In this document: positions 10,154-22,695 of the stretch, piece by piece
Numbering within the stretch: position 1 is the stretch's first letter
Layout: every line of letters starts with the position of its first letter
Assembly (NCBI GenBank): GCA_963700475.1
Contig: CAVOXR010000014.1
Coordinates: 124,001 to 188,000 of the forward strand
Direction of reading: 5' to 3'
Length of the DNA stretch: 64,000 bases
From: Prado023 sp963700475
Lineage (GTDB): Bacteria > Actinomycetota > Actinomycetes > S36-B12 > CAIYMF01
Translations under genes and position numbers: made by a program
The notes under the pieces: model-generated
Databases searched by the model: none
The model's input: the letters and a program-made list of their open reading frames with translations, nothing else
What the model was told of the DNA's origin: nothing

Positions 10154-10157
<4 letters not shown>
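9351..10157 (-). CDS. Enoyl-CoA hydratase/isomerase family protein
   Basis: A 268-residue crotonase-fold enzyme that would hydrate an enoyl-CoA or a branched equivalent such as methylglutaconyl-CoA. The CoA-binding and oxyanion-hole elements are present: NTFCSGADLRG and VQGHVAGGGNGLVAAADLSV, with the second acidic position in FSEVRLGLAPAV. The start is GTG 10157, whose bases overlap the acyl-CoA dehydrogenase stop in a GTGA, so translation is probably coupled. Third gene of the tetR-acyl-CoA dehydrogenase-hydratase operon. Confidence 0.88.
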
Positions 10158-11319
<1,162 letters not shown>

Positions 11320-11320
<1 letters not shown>

Positions 11321-12069
11321 CAGGACTCCTTGCGTGCGGCGGGTGTGGCGGGTCGGGAGGCAGCTCGGGGGGCAGGGCGCGGAGCAGGACGAGGCGCAGA
11401 TCGGGGACTCGGCCGCGACGTCGGGGCACCGGCCAGCGCCCTGCTGGCCGCGGGGATCTGGCCCTCGGCCACCGCGATCCGGGCGGGCATCCCCAGTCCC
11501 CGCACCCACAGCTGGGTGAGCGTGCGCGTGGCCAGGGCCTCGTCGTGGACCTCACCACGGCCCAGCCAGTGCGCGGCGAAGCCCTCGACCATCCCGCACA
11601 GGGCGGCCGCCGAGGTATGCGCGTCGAGGTCGGGGGCGGCCAGGCCCTCCTCCTGGAGCTTGCGGATGGCCGCCGCGACTCGCGCGACGTGGGTGCGCCG
11701 AAGGTCGAGCAGGACATCGGCGAACCGGGAGTCGCCAGCCGAGGCCTCCTGCGCCACCTGCAGCAGCTGCGCGTGACTGCGGTAGCCGTCCAGGTAGGCG
11801 CGGTTCGCCGCGTCCACGCGGGCGATCGGATCGCGCAGACGGGGGACGGTCATCGCCTCATGGAGGTCGGTGCGCACGGCAGCGAGCACCGCGAGCAGGA
11901 CGTCCTCCTTGGTGTCGAAGTACGTGTAGACCGTGCCGTGGGCAACCCCGGCAGCGTCGGCCAGGTCGCCCATCCGGGTGCCGGCGAATCCCCGCTCGGC
12001 GAAGACCTCGCGCGCGGCCGCCACGAGCTTGTCCCGGGTCGCCTGCCCCCGGGCCGTCAGCGGCCTCAT
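11320..12069 (-). CDS. TetR family transcriptional regulator of the acyl-CoA operon
   Basis: A 249-residue repressor. The N-terminal helix-turn-helix is clear (AAREVFAERGFAGTRMGDLA then AGVAHGTVYTYFDTKEDVLL), followed by an all-alpha ligand domain and an unusual Pro/Arg/Ala-rich tail (from about residue 222). The ATG 12069 lies 8 nt after a TAGCGT -10 box that is inside a palindromic operator, so it should repress itself and the two genes after it. The same tandem operator occurs before the carboxylase genes at 22 kb. The ligand is probably an acyl-CoA, by analogy with related regulators. Confidence 0.87.
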
Positions 12070-12075
12070 AGAACC

Positions 12076-12110
12076 TGACGCTAGCGTCAAGTTGACACGA
12101 GCGTCAAGTT
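12076..12110. promoter_or_regulatory. tetR promoter with tandem TetR operator
   Basis: Two operator-like palindromes 17 bp apart: TGACGCTAGCGTCA (12076-12089) and TTGACACGAGCGTCAA (12092-12107). On the minus strand they contain a TTGACG -35 and a TAGCGT -10 with an 18-bp spacer, 8 nt before the tetR ATG. A regulator bound here would cover both promoter boxes. The array matches the one at 22065-22097 in sequence, spacing and position relative to the start codon. Confidence 0.8.
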
Positions 12111-12127
12111 GCGCGCCTACGCTCGTC

Positions 12128-12257
12128 GCCGACCTCGCGGCTGTTCCGGTCGATCCCGTGGGGGTTGTCACGCGGGCGGACCCATCCCTGCGCCCGTTCC
12201 GGTCGAAAGGGCGCCTACCTGGGGCGATCTTCCGACCGGAACGAGCGCGAGGTCGGC
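12128..12257. repeat. Nested inverted repeat in the gap between atuA-like gene and tetR
   Basis: Outer arms GCCGACCTCGCG (12128-12139) and CGCGAGGTCGGC (12246-12257) match perfectly. An inner pair CGTTCCGGTCGAAAG (12195-12209) and CTTCCGACCGGAACG (12229-12243) has one mismatch. GTTCCGGTCGA occurs twice directly (12143, 12196) and once inverted. The remainder of the 336-bp gap (12111-12446) shows no gene. It could end transcription of the upstream gene before tetR. Confidence 0.6.
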
Positions 12258-12446
12258 CGCGGCCGGACCACACCCCGCCGCCCACGTCCGGTTTCGACTG
12301 GAAGTGGCGCGAGGTTCTGGGGCACCTCCGCGCGGGCGCCCCTCCAGGGCTCCCCGCCCGCCCATGTGCGGCTCCCGCCGCCCACCCGTCCGCGGCCCCT
12401 CCCACAGGAGCGCCCGTTCCCGGCAGCGCCAGCCGCCCTGCAGCTG

Positions 12447-14460
12447 TCAGCGGATCCGGCGGGCGCGCAGGTGCTCGGCCAGGCCCTTGGCCTGGGGGTC
12501 CAGGGAGGTGGAGTCTGCGACGCCGCTGCCAAGCAGCCCACGGATCACCACATTGACCGCCCGCAGGTTCGGCAGCGGGTACACGTCGACGGCCAGGTCA
12601 GCGGCCTCCGGGCAGGAGCTCGCGGACCTTGTCCGCGGTGAGCCACGACTCCAGCCAGGCGTACCGGGCAGCAACCGCGGACTCATCCAACCCCGCGCTC
12701 GGCCCGACACCGGGCTCGGGGATCCACACACCCACGTTGGCGTTGCCACCCTTGTCCCCGGAGCGCGCACCCACGACGTCGCCGAGCACGGTTCCCTCCA
12801 CGTACCCGAAGTCCGCGACCGCCCTGCCCGCTGGGGATCCCGAAGGTGCCCCTGCCTCGCCCGCCACCACAGTGCCGGCGTCGGCCGCCGAGGCGGCGGA
12901 CCCTGCGGGCGCGAACCCCAGGGCGCCGGCTCCGTCGAGGGACTGTGCGCCCTGTGCGGTGGGTGCCGTGGAAACGCCGACCGCCGCCGCCGTCAAGGGA
13001 GCCGCTGCGGATCGCCCCTGCAACCGCTCCACAGGCTCCCCGTCCACCGTCACCTCGACCGTCACCTCGGTCCGGTCGATCAGCGTCGGCCAGTAGATGC
13101 CGTACGCGCTGCCCTCGGCCGGGGGCGCGGTCGGGAACATCCCGGGGTAGGCGCCGAGCGCGGACTCCACGACAGCCGTCGTGAAGGGCTTGCCGACCTT
13201 GCGCTGCTCCAGGTCCTTGACGGTGATCCGCAGATGACCCTGGGCCGCTGCGGTCGTGGCCGGGTCCTCAGCCGCCACGTCCTCGAACGCCACGTGCAGG
13301 GCACTGACGTCGAGGCTGCTGGCGCGGGCGAGGTCGCGGGGGCTCGGTGCGGGCCGACCACCAGCGGGATCTCCGAGCGCCTCGTCGAGCCCCACCCCGG
13401 CGACCATGCGAAGGGCCAGATCGGCCTTGGCATGGGCATCCCGGCCGGTGAGCACCAGGGACATGGTGTTGCGGAATCCCGCGAACAGGTTGACCGCGAC
13501 CTTGAGCTTCTCCGGGGCAGGAGCCCCGCGCACCCCGCTGATCGCCACCCGGTCCGGGCCGGCCGTGGCCAGCTCGATCGTGTCGAACAGCGCGGTGACG
13601 TCGGGGTTGGCGTACTCCGGTCCGGCGATCTCGTAGACCAGTTGGGAGGTCACCGTCCCCACCGACACCAGCCCGCCGGACCCGGTCGGCTTCGTGATGA
13701 CACTCGACCCGTCGGCGGCCACCTCGGCGATCGGGAACCCCGCGGGCCAGGAGGGGACCTCGGTGAAGAACGAGTAGTTGCCGCCCGTGGCCTGGGCACC
13801 GCACTCGATGACGTGGCCGGCGACCACGGCACCGGCCAGTCGGTCAAGGGCGACCGGGTCGCCGGCCGCCGCGTCGGAGTACGACCACCCGTGCCACCAC
13901 GCGGCCGGGCCGATCACGAGCGCGGCGTCGGTGATCCGACCCGTGATCACGACGTCGGCGCCGGCCGCCAGGGCGGCGGTGACCGGCTCACCACCGAGGT
14001 AGGCGTTCGCGGTGATGGGCGCCCGGCGACCGAGCACCTCGCCGGTGTCCAGGTGCGGGAAGTCCTCCGCGCGGGAGCCGATGACGGGGAGCACGTTGTC
14101 GCCGGTGACGACACCGATCCGCGGGGACAGCCCGAGCGTGGTGGCGAGCTCGCCCAGGGCATCGGCGCAGCCCTGCGGGTCGAGCCCGCCGGCGTTGCTG
14201 ACGACCCGAATACCCCGCTCCAGGCAGGTCCCGAGGACCTGCTCCATCTGGGTCAGGAAGGTCCGGGCGTACCCGGACCCGGCGCCGTGCTTCATCCGCT
14301 GCCGGGCCAGGATCAGCATCGTCAGCTCGGCCAGCCAGTCACCGGTGAGGACGTCGATCTCCCCGGACTCGACCAGCTCCGCGGCGGCCGACATCCGGTC
14401 GCCGAGGAACCCCGAGCAGTTGCCGATGCGAACCGGTCCACGTGCTGCTGAGTCCACCAT
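12447..14460 (-). CDS. Acyclic terpene utilisation AtuA family protein (apparent frameshift near C-terminus)
   Basis: Member of the AtuA/DUF1446 family found with acyl-CoA carboxylases and dehydrogenases in citronellol, geraniol or leucine breakdown; the catalytic role is not established. Recognisable: RIGNCSGFLGDRMSAAAELV, the GDWLAELTMLIL stretch, NAGGLDPQGCADAL, VVITGRITDAALVIGP, and the C-terminal RSGDKGGNANVGVW of the AtuA ferredoxin-like domain. The frame stops early after ELLPGGR; removing one base near 12608 gives ELLPEAADLAVDVYPLPNLR and ends at 12447, a 670-residue protein of normal length. A poorly conserved Ala/Gly/Ser-rich linker (about residues 480-560) joins the domains. ATG 14460 is 6 nt after a CATACT box. 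Confidence 0.8.
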
Positions 14461-14523
14461 TCGGGCAGTATGGCCCAGCCGATGGGCGATCCCGACGTGG
14501 GGTCGCGAATCGCGGACCCCGTG

Positions 14524-16131
14524 TCAGGACTCGGCGAACTCCTCGGAGTCGTACACCTCGATTGCGGTCCCGATCGGCCACTCCCCCGGCGCCAGCCCCG
14601 CCTTGCGCCAGAGCGCGGACAGGAATGCTGGAGGGTCTGGCAGCTGCTCCCAGACCGCCGGCAGGAACGTCGCCCGCCTGCGCCCAGCCTCGACCACCAC
14701 CCCGGCGCCGATGGGGACACGCCGCACCAGCTCGTCGTAGGTCGAGCACGGGAACGGTCGCGTCGGCGAGAGCACCGAGATGTCGAGGACCATCCCACGA
14801 GCCCGCTCACGGGTCATGGGCGGGAACCGGGGATCGCGGAAGGCCGCGTCGTAGGCATGCTCGGCGACGTCGGCGATCAGTGGCTGGCGCGCCGACAGGG
14901 AGCCGATGCAGCCGAGGAGGTCTCCGGCCGCCGACCGGAGCGTGACGAACGAGGCACCGGGCGCGCGCAGGATGGGGTCCGACGTGGGCCAGGCATCGGC
15001 GTCGAACCGGGGGCGTCGCTGGGTCGACAGGGCCTCCTGGATGGTCGCTCGCGCCAGGGTCAGGAGGGTTCGTCGCGAGTCGGGCGAGATCCGAGCGCCG
15101 TCGCCGTCACCGGCGCTCGACCCGACCGGATCCTCAGCGGGCGAGGGCGCCTCGGCGGTTGGCGCGCTCCCACCTCGACGGTCCGAGCCCGACGATCCAC
15201 CGCCCGCCGACTCCGAGGAGCGCGCCGCACGCCCCTCGGTGGCCCCAGCCGCGCCGGTGGTCACCGCGAACGCCGCATAGCCGACGACCCGATCGTGGTC
15301 GCCTGCCGTGTCGCCGGAGTTGCGCGCGTCGAGCAGGCGGACAGTCCACTGCTGCGCTGCGGCGGCGGTGAGGAGGCCTCGAAGGGGGTAGCGCCCGCAC
15401 GCGTCGGAGGTGCCGATCGAGTCCGGGCGCCGATGCACGATCGACCCGATGGTGCGGGCGTCCTGGGCGACCGCCGAGGAGTAGTCGAGGTAGTGGGAGA
15501 GGTCGGTCGAGACCACCAGCAGCGTGCGCGGGAGGGCGGCGCACAGCGTCATGACGGCCGCCACGTCACCGGGCAGGTCGGCCCCGACGATCAGCGGGAC
15601 GAGCGTCCAGCCATCGGCAAGGACCCTTTGCAGGAAGGGCAGCTGCACCTCCAGGCTGTGCTCAGGAGCGTGGGCCTGATCAGCCGGGATGACAGTGTCG
15701 AAGCGAGCCCGAAGGTCATCGGCCAGATCGGCGTCGAGCGGGACATCACCGAGCGGAGTGCGCCACGCGGTCGCAGTGCTCAGTCCGATCCCGTCGACAG
15801 GGACGTAGTGCGCCGGGCCGAGCAGGACCACCCGGTCGACAAGTTCCGGATCGATCGCGGCGTAGGCGAAACCGGCCGTCGGCCCGGAGTAGACGTGCCC
15901 GGCGTGCGGGGCGACCACCGCCACGAGACGCCCACCGGTTGCGGCCCGGGGAACCTCGACGCCACGCGGAGACGTCCCCGACGGACGGCCAGCCATGTCC
16001 TCACGCGCCTGCGCCAGGTACCGGTCCACCCCCTCGGCGAGCCGGTCGGGCCTGCCCGGGTAGAAGGTCCCAGCGACCGCTGGCTCACGGATGCCGCCCG
16101 GCTGCACGGATGCCTGCCCCCAGAACCTCAT
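14524..16131 (-). CDS. amrBA: AmmeMemoRadiSam system fusion: protein B (Memo-like) plus protein A (AMMECR1)
   Basis: A 535-residue two-domain protein. Residues about 10-270 form a Memo-like domain related to class III extradiol dioxygenases, with metal-ligand-region motifs VAPHAGHVYSGP, VLLGPAHYV, EHSLEVQLPFLQ and VSTDLSHYLDY. A 60-residue Ser/Gly/Pro-rich linker follows, then an AMMECR1 domain (about 355-520) with LLGCIGSLSARQPL and DPRFPPMTRERARG. The ATG 16131 has a GGGAGGAGGG site at 6 nt. It lies 91 bp after the radical SAM gene on the same strand. The family occurs widely in bacteria, archaea and humans (MEMO1, AMMECR1), but the joint reaction is unknown. Confidence 0.88.
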   Translation of the reverse strand: MRFWGQASVQPGGIREPAVAGTFYPGRPDRLAEGVDRYLAQAREDMAGRPSGTSPRGVEVPRAATGGRLVAVVAPHAGHVYSGPTAGFAYAAIDPELVDRVVLLGPAHYVPVDGIGLSTATAWRTPLGDVPLDADLADDLRARFDTVIPADQAHAPEHSLEVQLPFLQRVLADGWTLVPLIVGADLPGDVAAVMTLCAALPRTLLVVSTDLSHYLDYSSAVAQDARTIGSIVHRRPDSIGTSDACGRYPLRGLLTAAAAQQWTVRLLDARNSGDTAGDHDRVVGYAAFAVTTGAAGATEGRAARSSESAGGGSSGSDRRGGSAPTAEAPSPAEDPVGSSAGDGDGARISPDSRRTLLTLARATIQEALSTQRRPRFDADAWPTSDPILRAPGASFVTLRSAAGDLLGCIGSLSARQPLIADVAEHAYDAAFRDPRFPPMTRERARGMVLDISVLSPTRPFPCSTYDELVRRVPIGAGVVVEAGRRRATFLPAVWEQLPDPPAFLSALWRKAGLAPGEWPIGTAIEVYDSEEFAES

Positions 16132-16222
16132 GTGCTGCCCTCCTCCCGTCACCTACGCCCTCACCCCCGCGGTAAGGCCCTCCCGACGCCAGTCCCCTGG
16201 CTCGCCCCGGTCCGCGGCGGCA

Positions 16223-17342
16223 TCAGGGCCGCCCGACGACCTCGGCGATGCGCACGGGCAGGCGCTTGCGCCCCCACTTCCCGGCGGGACCGTCGAATCG
16301 CCCGGCGATGGGGGTCCCGCATCCCGCGCAGCGCCCGTCGTCGTAGAGCCGGTAGGCCCGGATGTCGTACCAGTCACGCTCGATCACAGGGCGGTGGCAG
16401 CCGGGGCAGACCGTCGCGTCACCCTCCGGGTCCCGGACGTTGCCCGTGTAGGCGTAGCGCACCCCGTTGGCCATCGCGATGGCCCGCGCGCGGGTCAGGG
16501 TCGCCGGTGGCGTGGCCGGCACGTCACGCATCTTCCAATCCGGGTGGAACGCACTGAAGTGCATCGGGACGTCGGGGCCGCAGTGCTCCACGACCCAACG
16601 GGTCATGGCGTCGAGCTCGGACTCGGAGTCGTTGTGCCCCGGGATCACCAGCGTCGTGAGCTCCAACCACGTCTCGGTCTGGTTGGCGACGTACTCGATC
16701 GTCTCGAGCACCGCGCGCCAGGTCGGCACCGCAGACACGGTGGTAGAACTCCGCGGTGAAGCCCTTGAGGTCGATGTTGACCGCGTCCATGTGGCGATAG
16801 AACTCGGCACGCGGCTCAGGCTTCATGTAGCCCGCGGTCACCGCCACGGTGCGGATCCCACGCGCCCGGCACGCGTCGGCCGTGTCGATCGCGTACTCGG
16901 CGAAGATCACCGGATCGTTGTAGGTGAACGCCACGCTCGCACAGCCCAGGCGCTCCGCGGCGAAGGCGATGTCCTCCGGCATCGCGGTGTCAGCGAGCGT
17001 GTCGATGTCACGCGACTTCGAGATGTCCCAGTTCTGGCAGAACTTGCACGTGAGGTTGCAGCCCGCGGTCCCGAAGGACAGCACCGACGACCCCGGCAGG
17101 AAGTGGTTCAGGGGCTTCTTCTCGATGGGGTCGACGCAGTAGCCCGACGACCTGCCGTACGTCGTCGACACGATCGCGTCGCCCTCGCGGGCGCGCACGA
17201 AGCACAGCCCTCGCTGCCCCTCGTGCAGGCGGCACTCGCGCGGGCACAGGTCGCACTGGATCCGCCCGTCGTCGAGCGCGTGCCACCACCGACCCGGCCA
17301 GGTTGCCGGGGGGTCGGTCGGGTGCGGGGCCAGCGTGCCCAT
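16223..17342 (-). CDS. amrS: AmmeMemoRadiSam system radical SAM enzyme AmrS (apparent frameshift)
   Basis: Radical SAM protein of 372 residues after correction. It has an N-terminal cysteine cluster (CDLCPRECRLHEGQRGLC), the 4Fe-4S motif CNLTCKFC, AFTYNDPVIFAEYA and VNIDLKGFTAEFY, then ELTTLVIPGHND and a C-terminal zinc-ribbon-like CPGCHRP...CAGC. The frame breaks near 16711, where GADLAR should run directly into VLETIEYV; one extra base accounts for it. It precedes the fused AmrB-AmrA gene, so all three parts of the AmmeMemoRadiSam system are encoded together. The likely start is ATG 17342. Confidence 0.87.
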
Positions 17343-17465
17343 GCGTCCAGCATCCTCCGCGCGAAGCCCGCACGCCACCCCCGATGGTCCTGCCCGCACC
17401 CCGACCGCCCACGGCCCCCGGCTGCCGGGGATTGCCAGAGGACCTGCGATGTGTACGCTTGGTGT

Positions 17466-17684
17466 ATGGGACGCACCAACATCGAGATCGACGACGATCT
17501 GATTGCGCGCGCGATGACGAAGTACGGCCTGAGGACCAAGCGATCGGCCGTGGAGCTCGCCCTTCAGAGGCTGGTCGGACCACCGCTCACCGGCGGGGCC
17601 CTACTGGACTATGTCTTCGAGATCGAGGGCACGGGGTGGGACCTGCCCGAGGGCGCCCTGGACGACCCGGTCGAGACCGCCTGA
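17466..17684 (+). CDS. vapB: VapB-type antitoxin
   Basis: A 72-residue antitoxin. The N-terminus RTNIEIDDDLIARAMTKYGL followed by RTKRSAVELALQRLV is the ribbon-helix-helix DNA-binding form common to VapB antitoxins; the acidic C-terminus (EIEGTGWDLPEGALDDP) should wrap the toxin. TACGCT (17454-17459) lies 6 nt before the ATG, implying a leaderless transcript. The stop overlaps the toxin start by one base (TGATG). Confidence 0.9.
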   Translation: MGRTNIEIDDDLIARAMTKYGLRTKRSAVELALQRLVGPPLTGGALLDYVFEIEGTGWDLPEGALDDPVETA

Positions 17685-18067
17685 TGCTGCTGATCGACAG
17701 CTCGATCTGGATCGAGATCGCACGGGGCAGCACCAGCGGACTCAGGAATGCCCTGGCCGCGGCAGGCGAGCCCCTGGCGGTGACTGAGCCGATCGTCGGC
17801 GAGGTCCTGGCTGGTGCACGTGACCCCGACGCGGTCGAGGCGCGCATGGCTACCGTGAACCTGCGCGCGCTGGATCCGAGCCGCGACTACCGCGACGCAG
17901 CGATGCTGTATCGCGCATGCCGTCGTCGCGGGACGACGGTTCGCTCACTCAACGACTGCCTCATCGCCGCGGTAGCGCTGCGGTACGGCGATGTCGTTGC
18001 ACATCGGGATGCCGACTTCGAGCGGATCGCCGAGGTGGCACCTCTGCGGACGCTCGACCTGCGCTGA
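17684..18067 (+). CDS. vapC: VapC-type PIN-domain ribonuclease toxin
   Basis: A 127-residue PIN-domain toxin. VapC proteins cut RNA, often specific tRNA loops, using Mg2+ held by acidic residues. The expected set is visible: Asp5 (LLIDSSIW), Glu40 (IVGEVLAG), Asp91 (SLNDCLIA) and Asp109/Asp111 (HRDADFE). The toxin is intact and coupled to its antitoxin by a TGATG overlap. The pair sits between the Amr locus and the carboxylase genes without visible mobile-element remains. Confidence 0.92.
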   Translation: MLLIDSSIWIEIARGSTSGLRNALAAAGEPLAVTEPIVGEVLAGARDPDAVEARMATVNLRALDPSRDYRDAAMLYRACRRRGTTVRSLNDCLIAAVALRYGDVVAHRDADFERIAEVAPLRTLDLR

Positions 18068-18207
18068 GGCTTCTGGCGGCTCGGCGAAACCGCCGGCGCC
18101 CGGCGCCCGGCGCTCGGCGGTCCCGAAGTGCCCCCGCGCTGGGGCTGGCGCGTGAGCGCCCGCACGGCACCGCGCCGTGAGCAGCGGTCCCGACCAGCGC
18201 GAGCCCC

Positions 18208-20428
<2,221 letters not shown>

Positions 20429-20436
20429 CTCGCGCC

Positions 20437-22059
20437 TCACATCCGGAAGACGCCGAAGTTCGACGTCCCCTTGACCTCGTTGGAGTGGATCGCCGAGAGC
20501 GCGAAGCCCAGGACGGTCCGGGAGTCGCGCGGGTCGATGATCCCGTCGTCCCAGACCCGGCCGGTGGCGAACAGTGCGGTCGACTCGCGCTCGACCTGGT
20601 TCTCCAGGCCCTCGCGCATCGGCGCGAACGCCTCGTCGCTCCACGGGATGCCCAGCTTCTCGGCCTTCTGCTTGGCCACGATCTCCATGACGCCGCCGAG
20701 CTGCTTGGGGCCCATCACGGCGATCCGGTGATTGGGCCACGTGAACACGAACCGCGGGTTGAACGCGCGGCCGGCCATGCCGTAGTTGCCGGCGCCGTAC
20801 GAGGCGCCGACCATCAGCGTGAGGTGCGGGACCGTCGAGTTGGAGACCGCGTTGATCAGCTTGGCGCCGTCCTTGATGATGCCGCGCTGCTCGTAGCGGG
20901 TGCCGACCATGAAGCCCGTGGTGTTCTGCAGGAAGATGATCGGGGTGTCGTGGCGGTTGCACAGCTGGATGAACTGCGCTGACTTCTGCGACTCCTCGCT
21001 GAACAGGATGCCGTTGTTGGCGATGATCCCGACGGGATAGCCCGCGAGCTCAGCCCAGCCTGTGACCAGTTGTGAGCCGTAGAGCGCCTTGAACTCCTCG
21101 AACCGTGAGCCGTCGACGATCCGGGCGATGATCTCGCGGGTGTCGAAGGGCACCCGCACGTCCGCGCTGGCGATCCCCAGCAGCTCCTCGGGGTCGAGCA
21201 CGGGCGCGTCGGGGGCGGCCACGCGCGGTGCCGGACCCAGCTTGCGCCAGTTCAGGTGCCCGACGATCCCGCGCCCGATCCGCAGGGCGTCGAGCTCGTC
21301 CTCGGCGAGGTAGTCCGACAACCCCGAGACCCGGGCGTGCATCTCCGCACCACCGAGGTCCTCCTCGACGGCGTCCTCGTTGATCGCCATCTTCACCAGC
21401 GGTGGCCCGGCCAGGAACACCTTGGCCGACTGCTTCTGCATGACGATGTAGTCGCTCATGCCCGGCACGTACGCCCCACCGGCGGTCGACGATCCGAAGA
21501 CGAGCGTGATCGTGGGGATGTTCGCCGCCGACATCTGCGTGAGGTTGCGGAAGCTCGCACCACCCGGGACGAACACCTCTGCCTGGTTGGGCAGGTCCGC
21601 CCCACCGGACTCCGTGAGGTTGATCAGCGGCAGCCGGTTGCGCATCGCGATGTCCATGGCCCGCAGGGCCTTGTGCATCGTCATCGGGCTCTGGGCGCCG
21701 CCCTTGACCGTCGGATCGTTGGCGCTGACGAGGCACTCGACCCCGTTGACCCAGCCGATGCCGGTCACCAGCCCGACGCCCAGCTCGTCCTTGGAGCCCC
21801 AGCCCGCCAGCGGGGAGAGCTCGAGGAACGGGCTGTCCGCGTCGAGCAGGGCGGCGATCCGCTCGCGGGGCAGCAGCTTGCCGCGATCACGGTGCCGGGT
21901 GACGGCCTTGGCGGCCTTCTCGGGGTTCGACGAGCCGCCGCCGGCGACCACCGTTGCGTTGAGGGTCTCGATCTCGGCCAGGGCCGCCGTCATCGCGTCC
22001 CGGTTGTCCCGGAACGTCTCGGAGCGGGGGTCCACCGACGTGCGCATCACCGGTTTCAC
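20437..22059 (-). CDS. Acyl-CoA carboxylase beta subunit (carboxyltransferase), MccB/AtuC type
   Basis: Transfers carboxyl from biotin to an acyl-CoA; 540 residues. Family marks are the first-domain NLTESGGADLPNQ and GSSTAGGAYVPGMSDY and the second-domain QNTTGFMVGTRYEQRGIIKDGAKL (visible in part as TTGFMVGTRYEQ) and GASYGAGNYGMAGRAF, which resemble methylcrotonyl-CoA and geranyl-CoA carboxylases more than acetyl- or propionyl-CoA enzymes. The longest frame begins at a TTG (22080) that is part of the operator; GTG 22059, 8 nt after a TAACGT -10 box, is the better start and implies a leaderless mRNA controlled by the tandem operator. Confidence 0.88.
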   Translation of the reverse strand: MKPVMRTSVDPRSETFRDNRDAMTAALAEIETLNATVVAGGGSSNPEKAAKAVTRHRDRGKLLPRERIAALLDADSPFLELSPLAGWGSKDELGVGLVTGIGWVNGVECLVSANDPTVKGGAQSPMTMHKALRAMDIAMRNRLPLINLTESGGADLPNQAEVFVPGGASFRNLTQMSAANIPTITLVFGSSTAGGAYVPGMSDYIVMQKQSAKVFLAGPPLVKMAINEDAVEEDLGGAEMHARVSGLSDYLAEDELDALRIGRGIVGHLNWRKLGPAPRVAAPDAPVLDPEELLGIASADVRVPFDTREIIARIVDGSRFEEFKALYGSQLVTGWAELAGYPVGIIANNGILFSEESQKSAQFIQLCNRHDTPIIFLQNTTGFMVGTRYEQRGIIKDGAKLINAVSNSTVPHLTLMVGASYGAGNYGMAGRAFNPRFVFTWPNHRIAVMGPKQLGGVMEIVAKQKAEKLGIPWSDEAFAPMREGLENQVERESTALFATGRVWDDGIIDPRDSRTVLGFALSAIHSNEVKGTSNFGVFRM

Positions 22060-22064
22060 GAAAC

Positions 22065-22097
22065 TTGACGTTAGCGTCAAGTTGACACCAGCGTCAA
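22065..22097. promoter_or_regulatory. Carboxylase promoter with tandem TetR operator
   Basis: TTGACGTTAGCGTCAA (22065-22080) and TTGACACCAGCGTCAA (22082-22097) repeat the array before tetR with the same 17-bp offset. On the minus strand a TTGACG -35 and a TAACGT -10 (18-bp spacer) lie within the two palindromes, 8 nt before GTG 22059. This ties the carboxylase genes to the tetR regulon. Confidence 0.82.
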
Positions 22098-22294
22098 GTT
22101 CACGGATGGCCCCACCGGAGTCGCCTGCACCGCGTTCCGCCGACCCCCCGGGCGATCCCGGCGGATGCCGCCCAGGCCCGGGACAGGACCGGCGACACTA
22201 CCCACCGGTAGAACCCGCCAGTAACTGGATTGTGGGGGCCGGACGTGGCAATGCTTGCCATACATGAACGTTCCCTCACATGGAAGACAGGCGC

Positions 22295-22645
22295 ATGTTC
22301 ACCGTTGACGAGACCCCCGCCCACGTCGTTGCGACCCCCGCGGCACAGGCTCACCTGCGCACGCTGGCCGATGCCCGCGGCGACATCACGGTGCTGCTGA
22401 CCGATCAGGGCGCAGCCGTCCTCAAGGCCGGGCAGCAGCCCCCCGCCGGAACGGTGTACCTGGGTCAGCTCGACGGTTCGGCGCACATCACCTGCGTCGC
22501 CGACGACTCCGCGAGCCGCGACTGGTGGCGCACACGGGCGCACCTCGACCTGTCCGAGGGCTTCGAGATGACCTATGACCTGACGAGCCTCAACGAGCGC
22601 GAGCTGTTCGAGGTCCTCGCCGCCGGTCCGCTGCCGCGCTACTGA
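22295..22645 (+). CDS. Small conserved-looking protein, possible distant DUF779 relative
   Basis: A 116-residue soluble protein that I do not firmly recognise. It runs VVATPAAQAHLRTLADARG, then GTVYLGQLDG, then a basic/aromatic SRDWWRTRAHLDLSEGFEM and a Glu-rich end. The spacing of these blocks recalls DUF779 proteins (about 120 residues), but the cysteine-rich motif of that family is missing. The ATG at 22295 has a weak GGAAG site; ATG 22280 in the same frame is an alternative. It stands alone between divergent and convergent neighbours. Confidence 0.5.
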   Translation: MFTVDETPAHVVATPAAQAHLRTLADARGDITVLLTDQGAAVLKAGQQPPAGTVYLGQLDGSAHITCVADDSASRDWWRTRAHLDLSEGFEMTYDLTSLNERELFEVLAAGPLPRY

Positions 22646-22695
22646 GGGAGAGGCGCCCGCGCGGCGTGGGCTGAAGCCTTCCTCCCCACTCGGAA

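Noticed and set aside
12128..12257. Inverted repeats considered as ends of an insertion sequence.
   Set aside because: Only 130 bp in total, no transposase gene and no target duplication.
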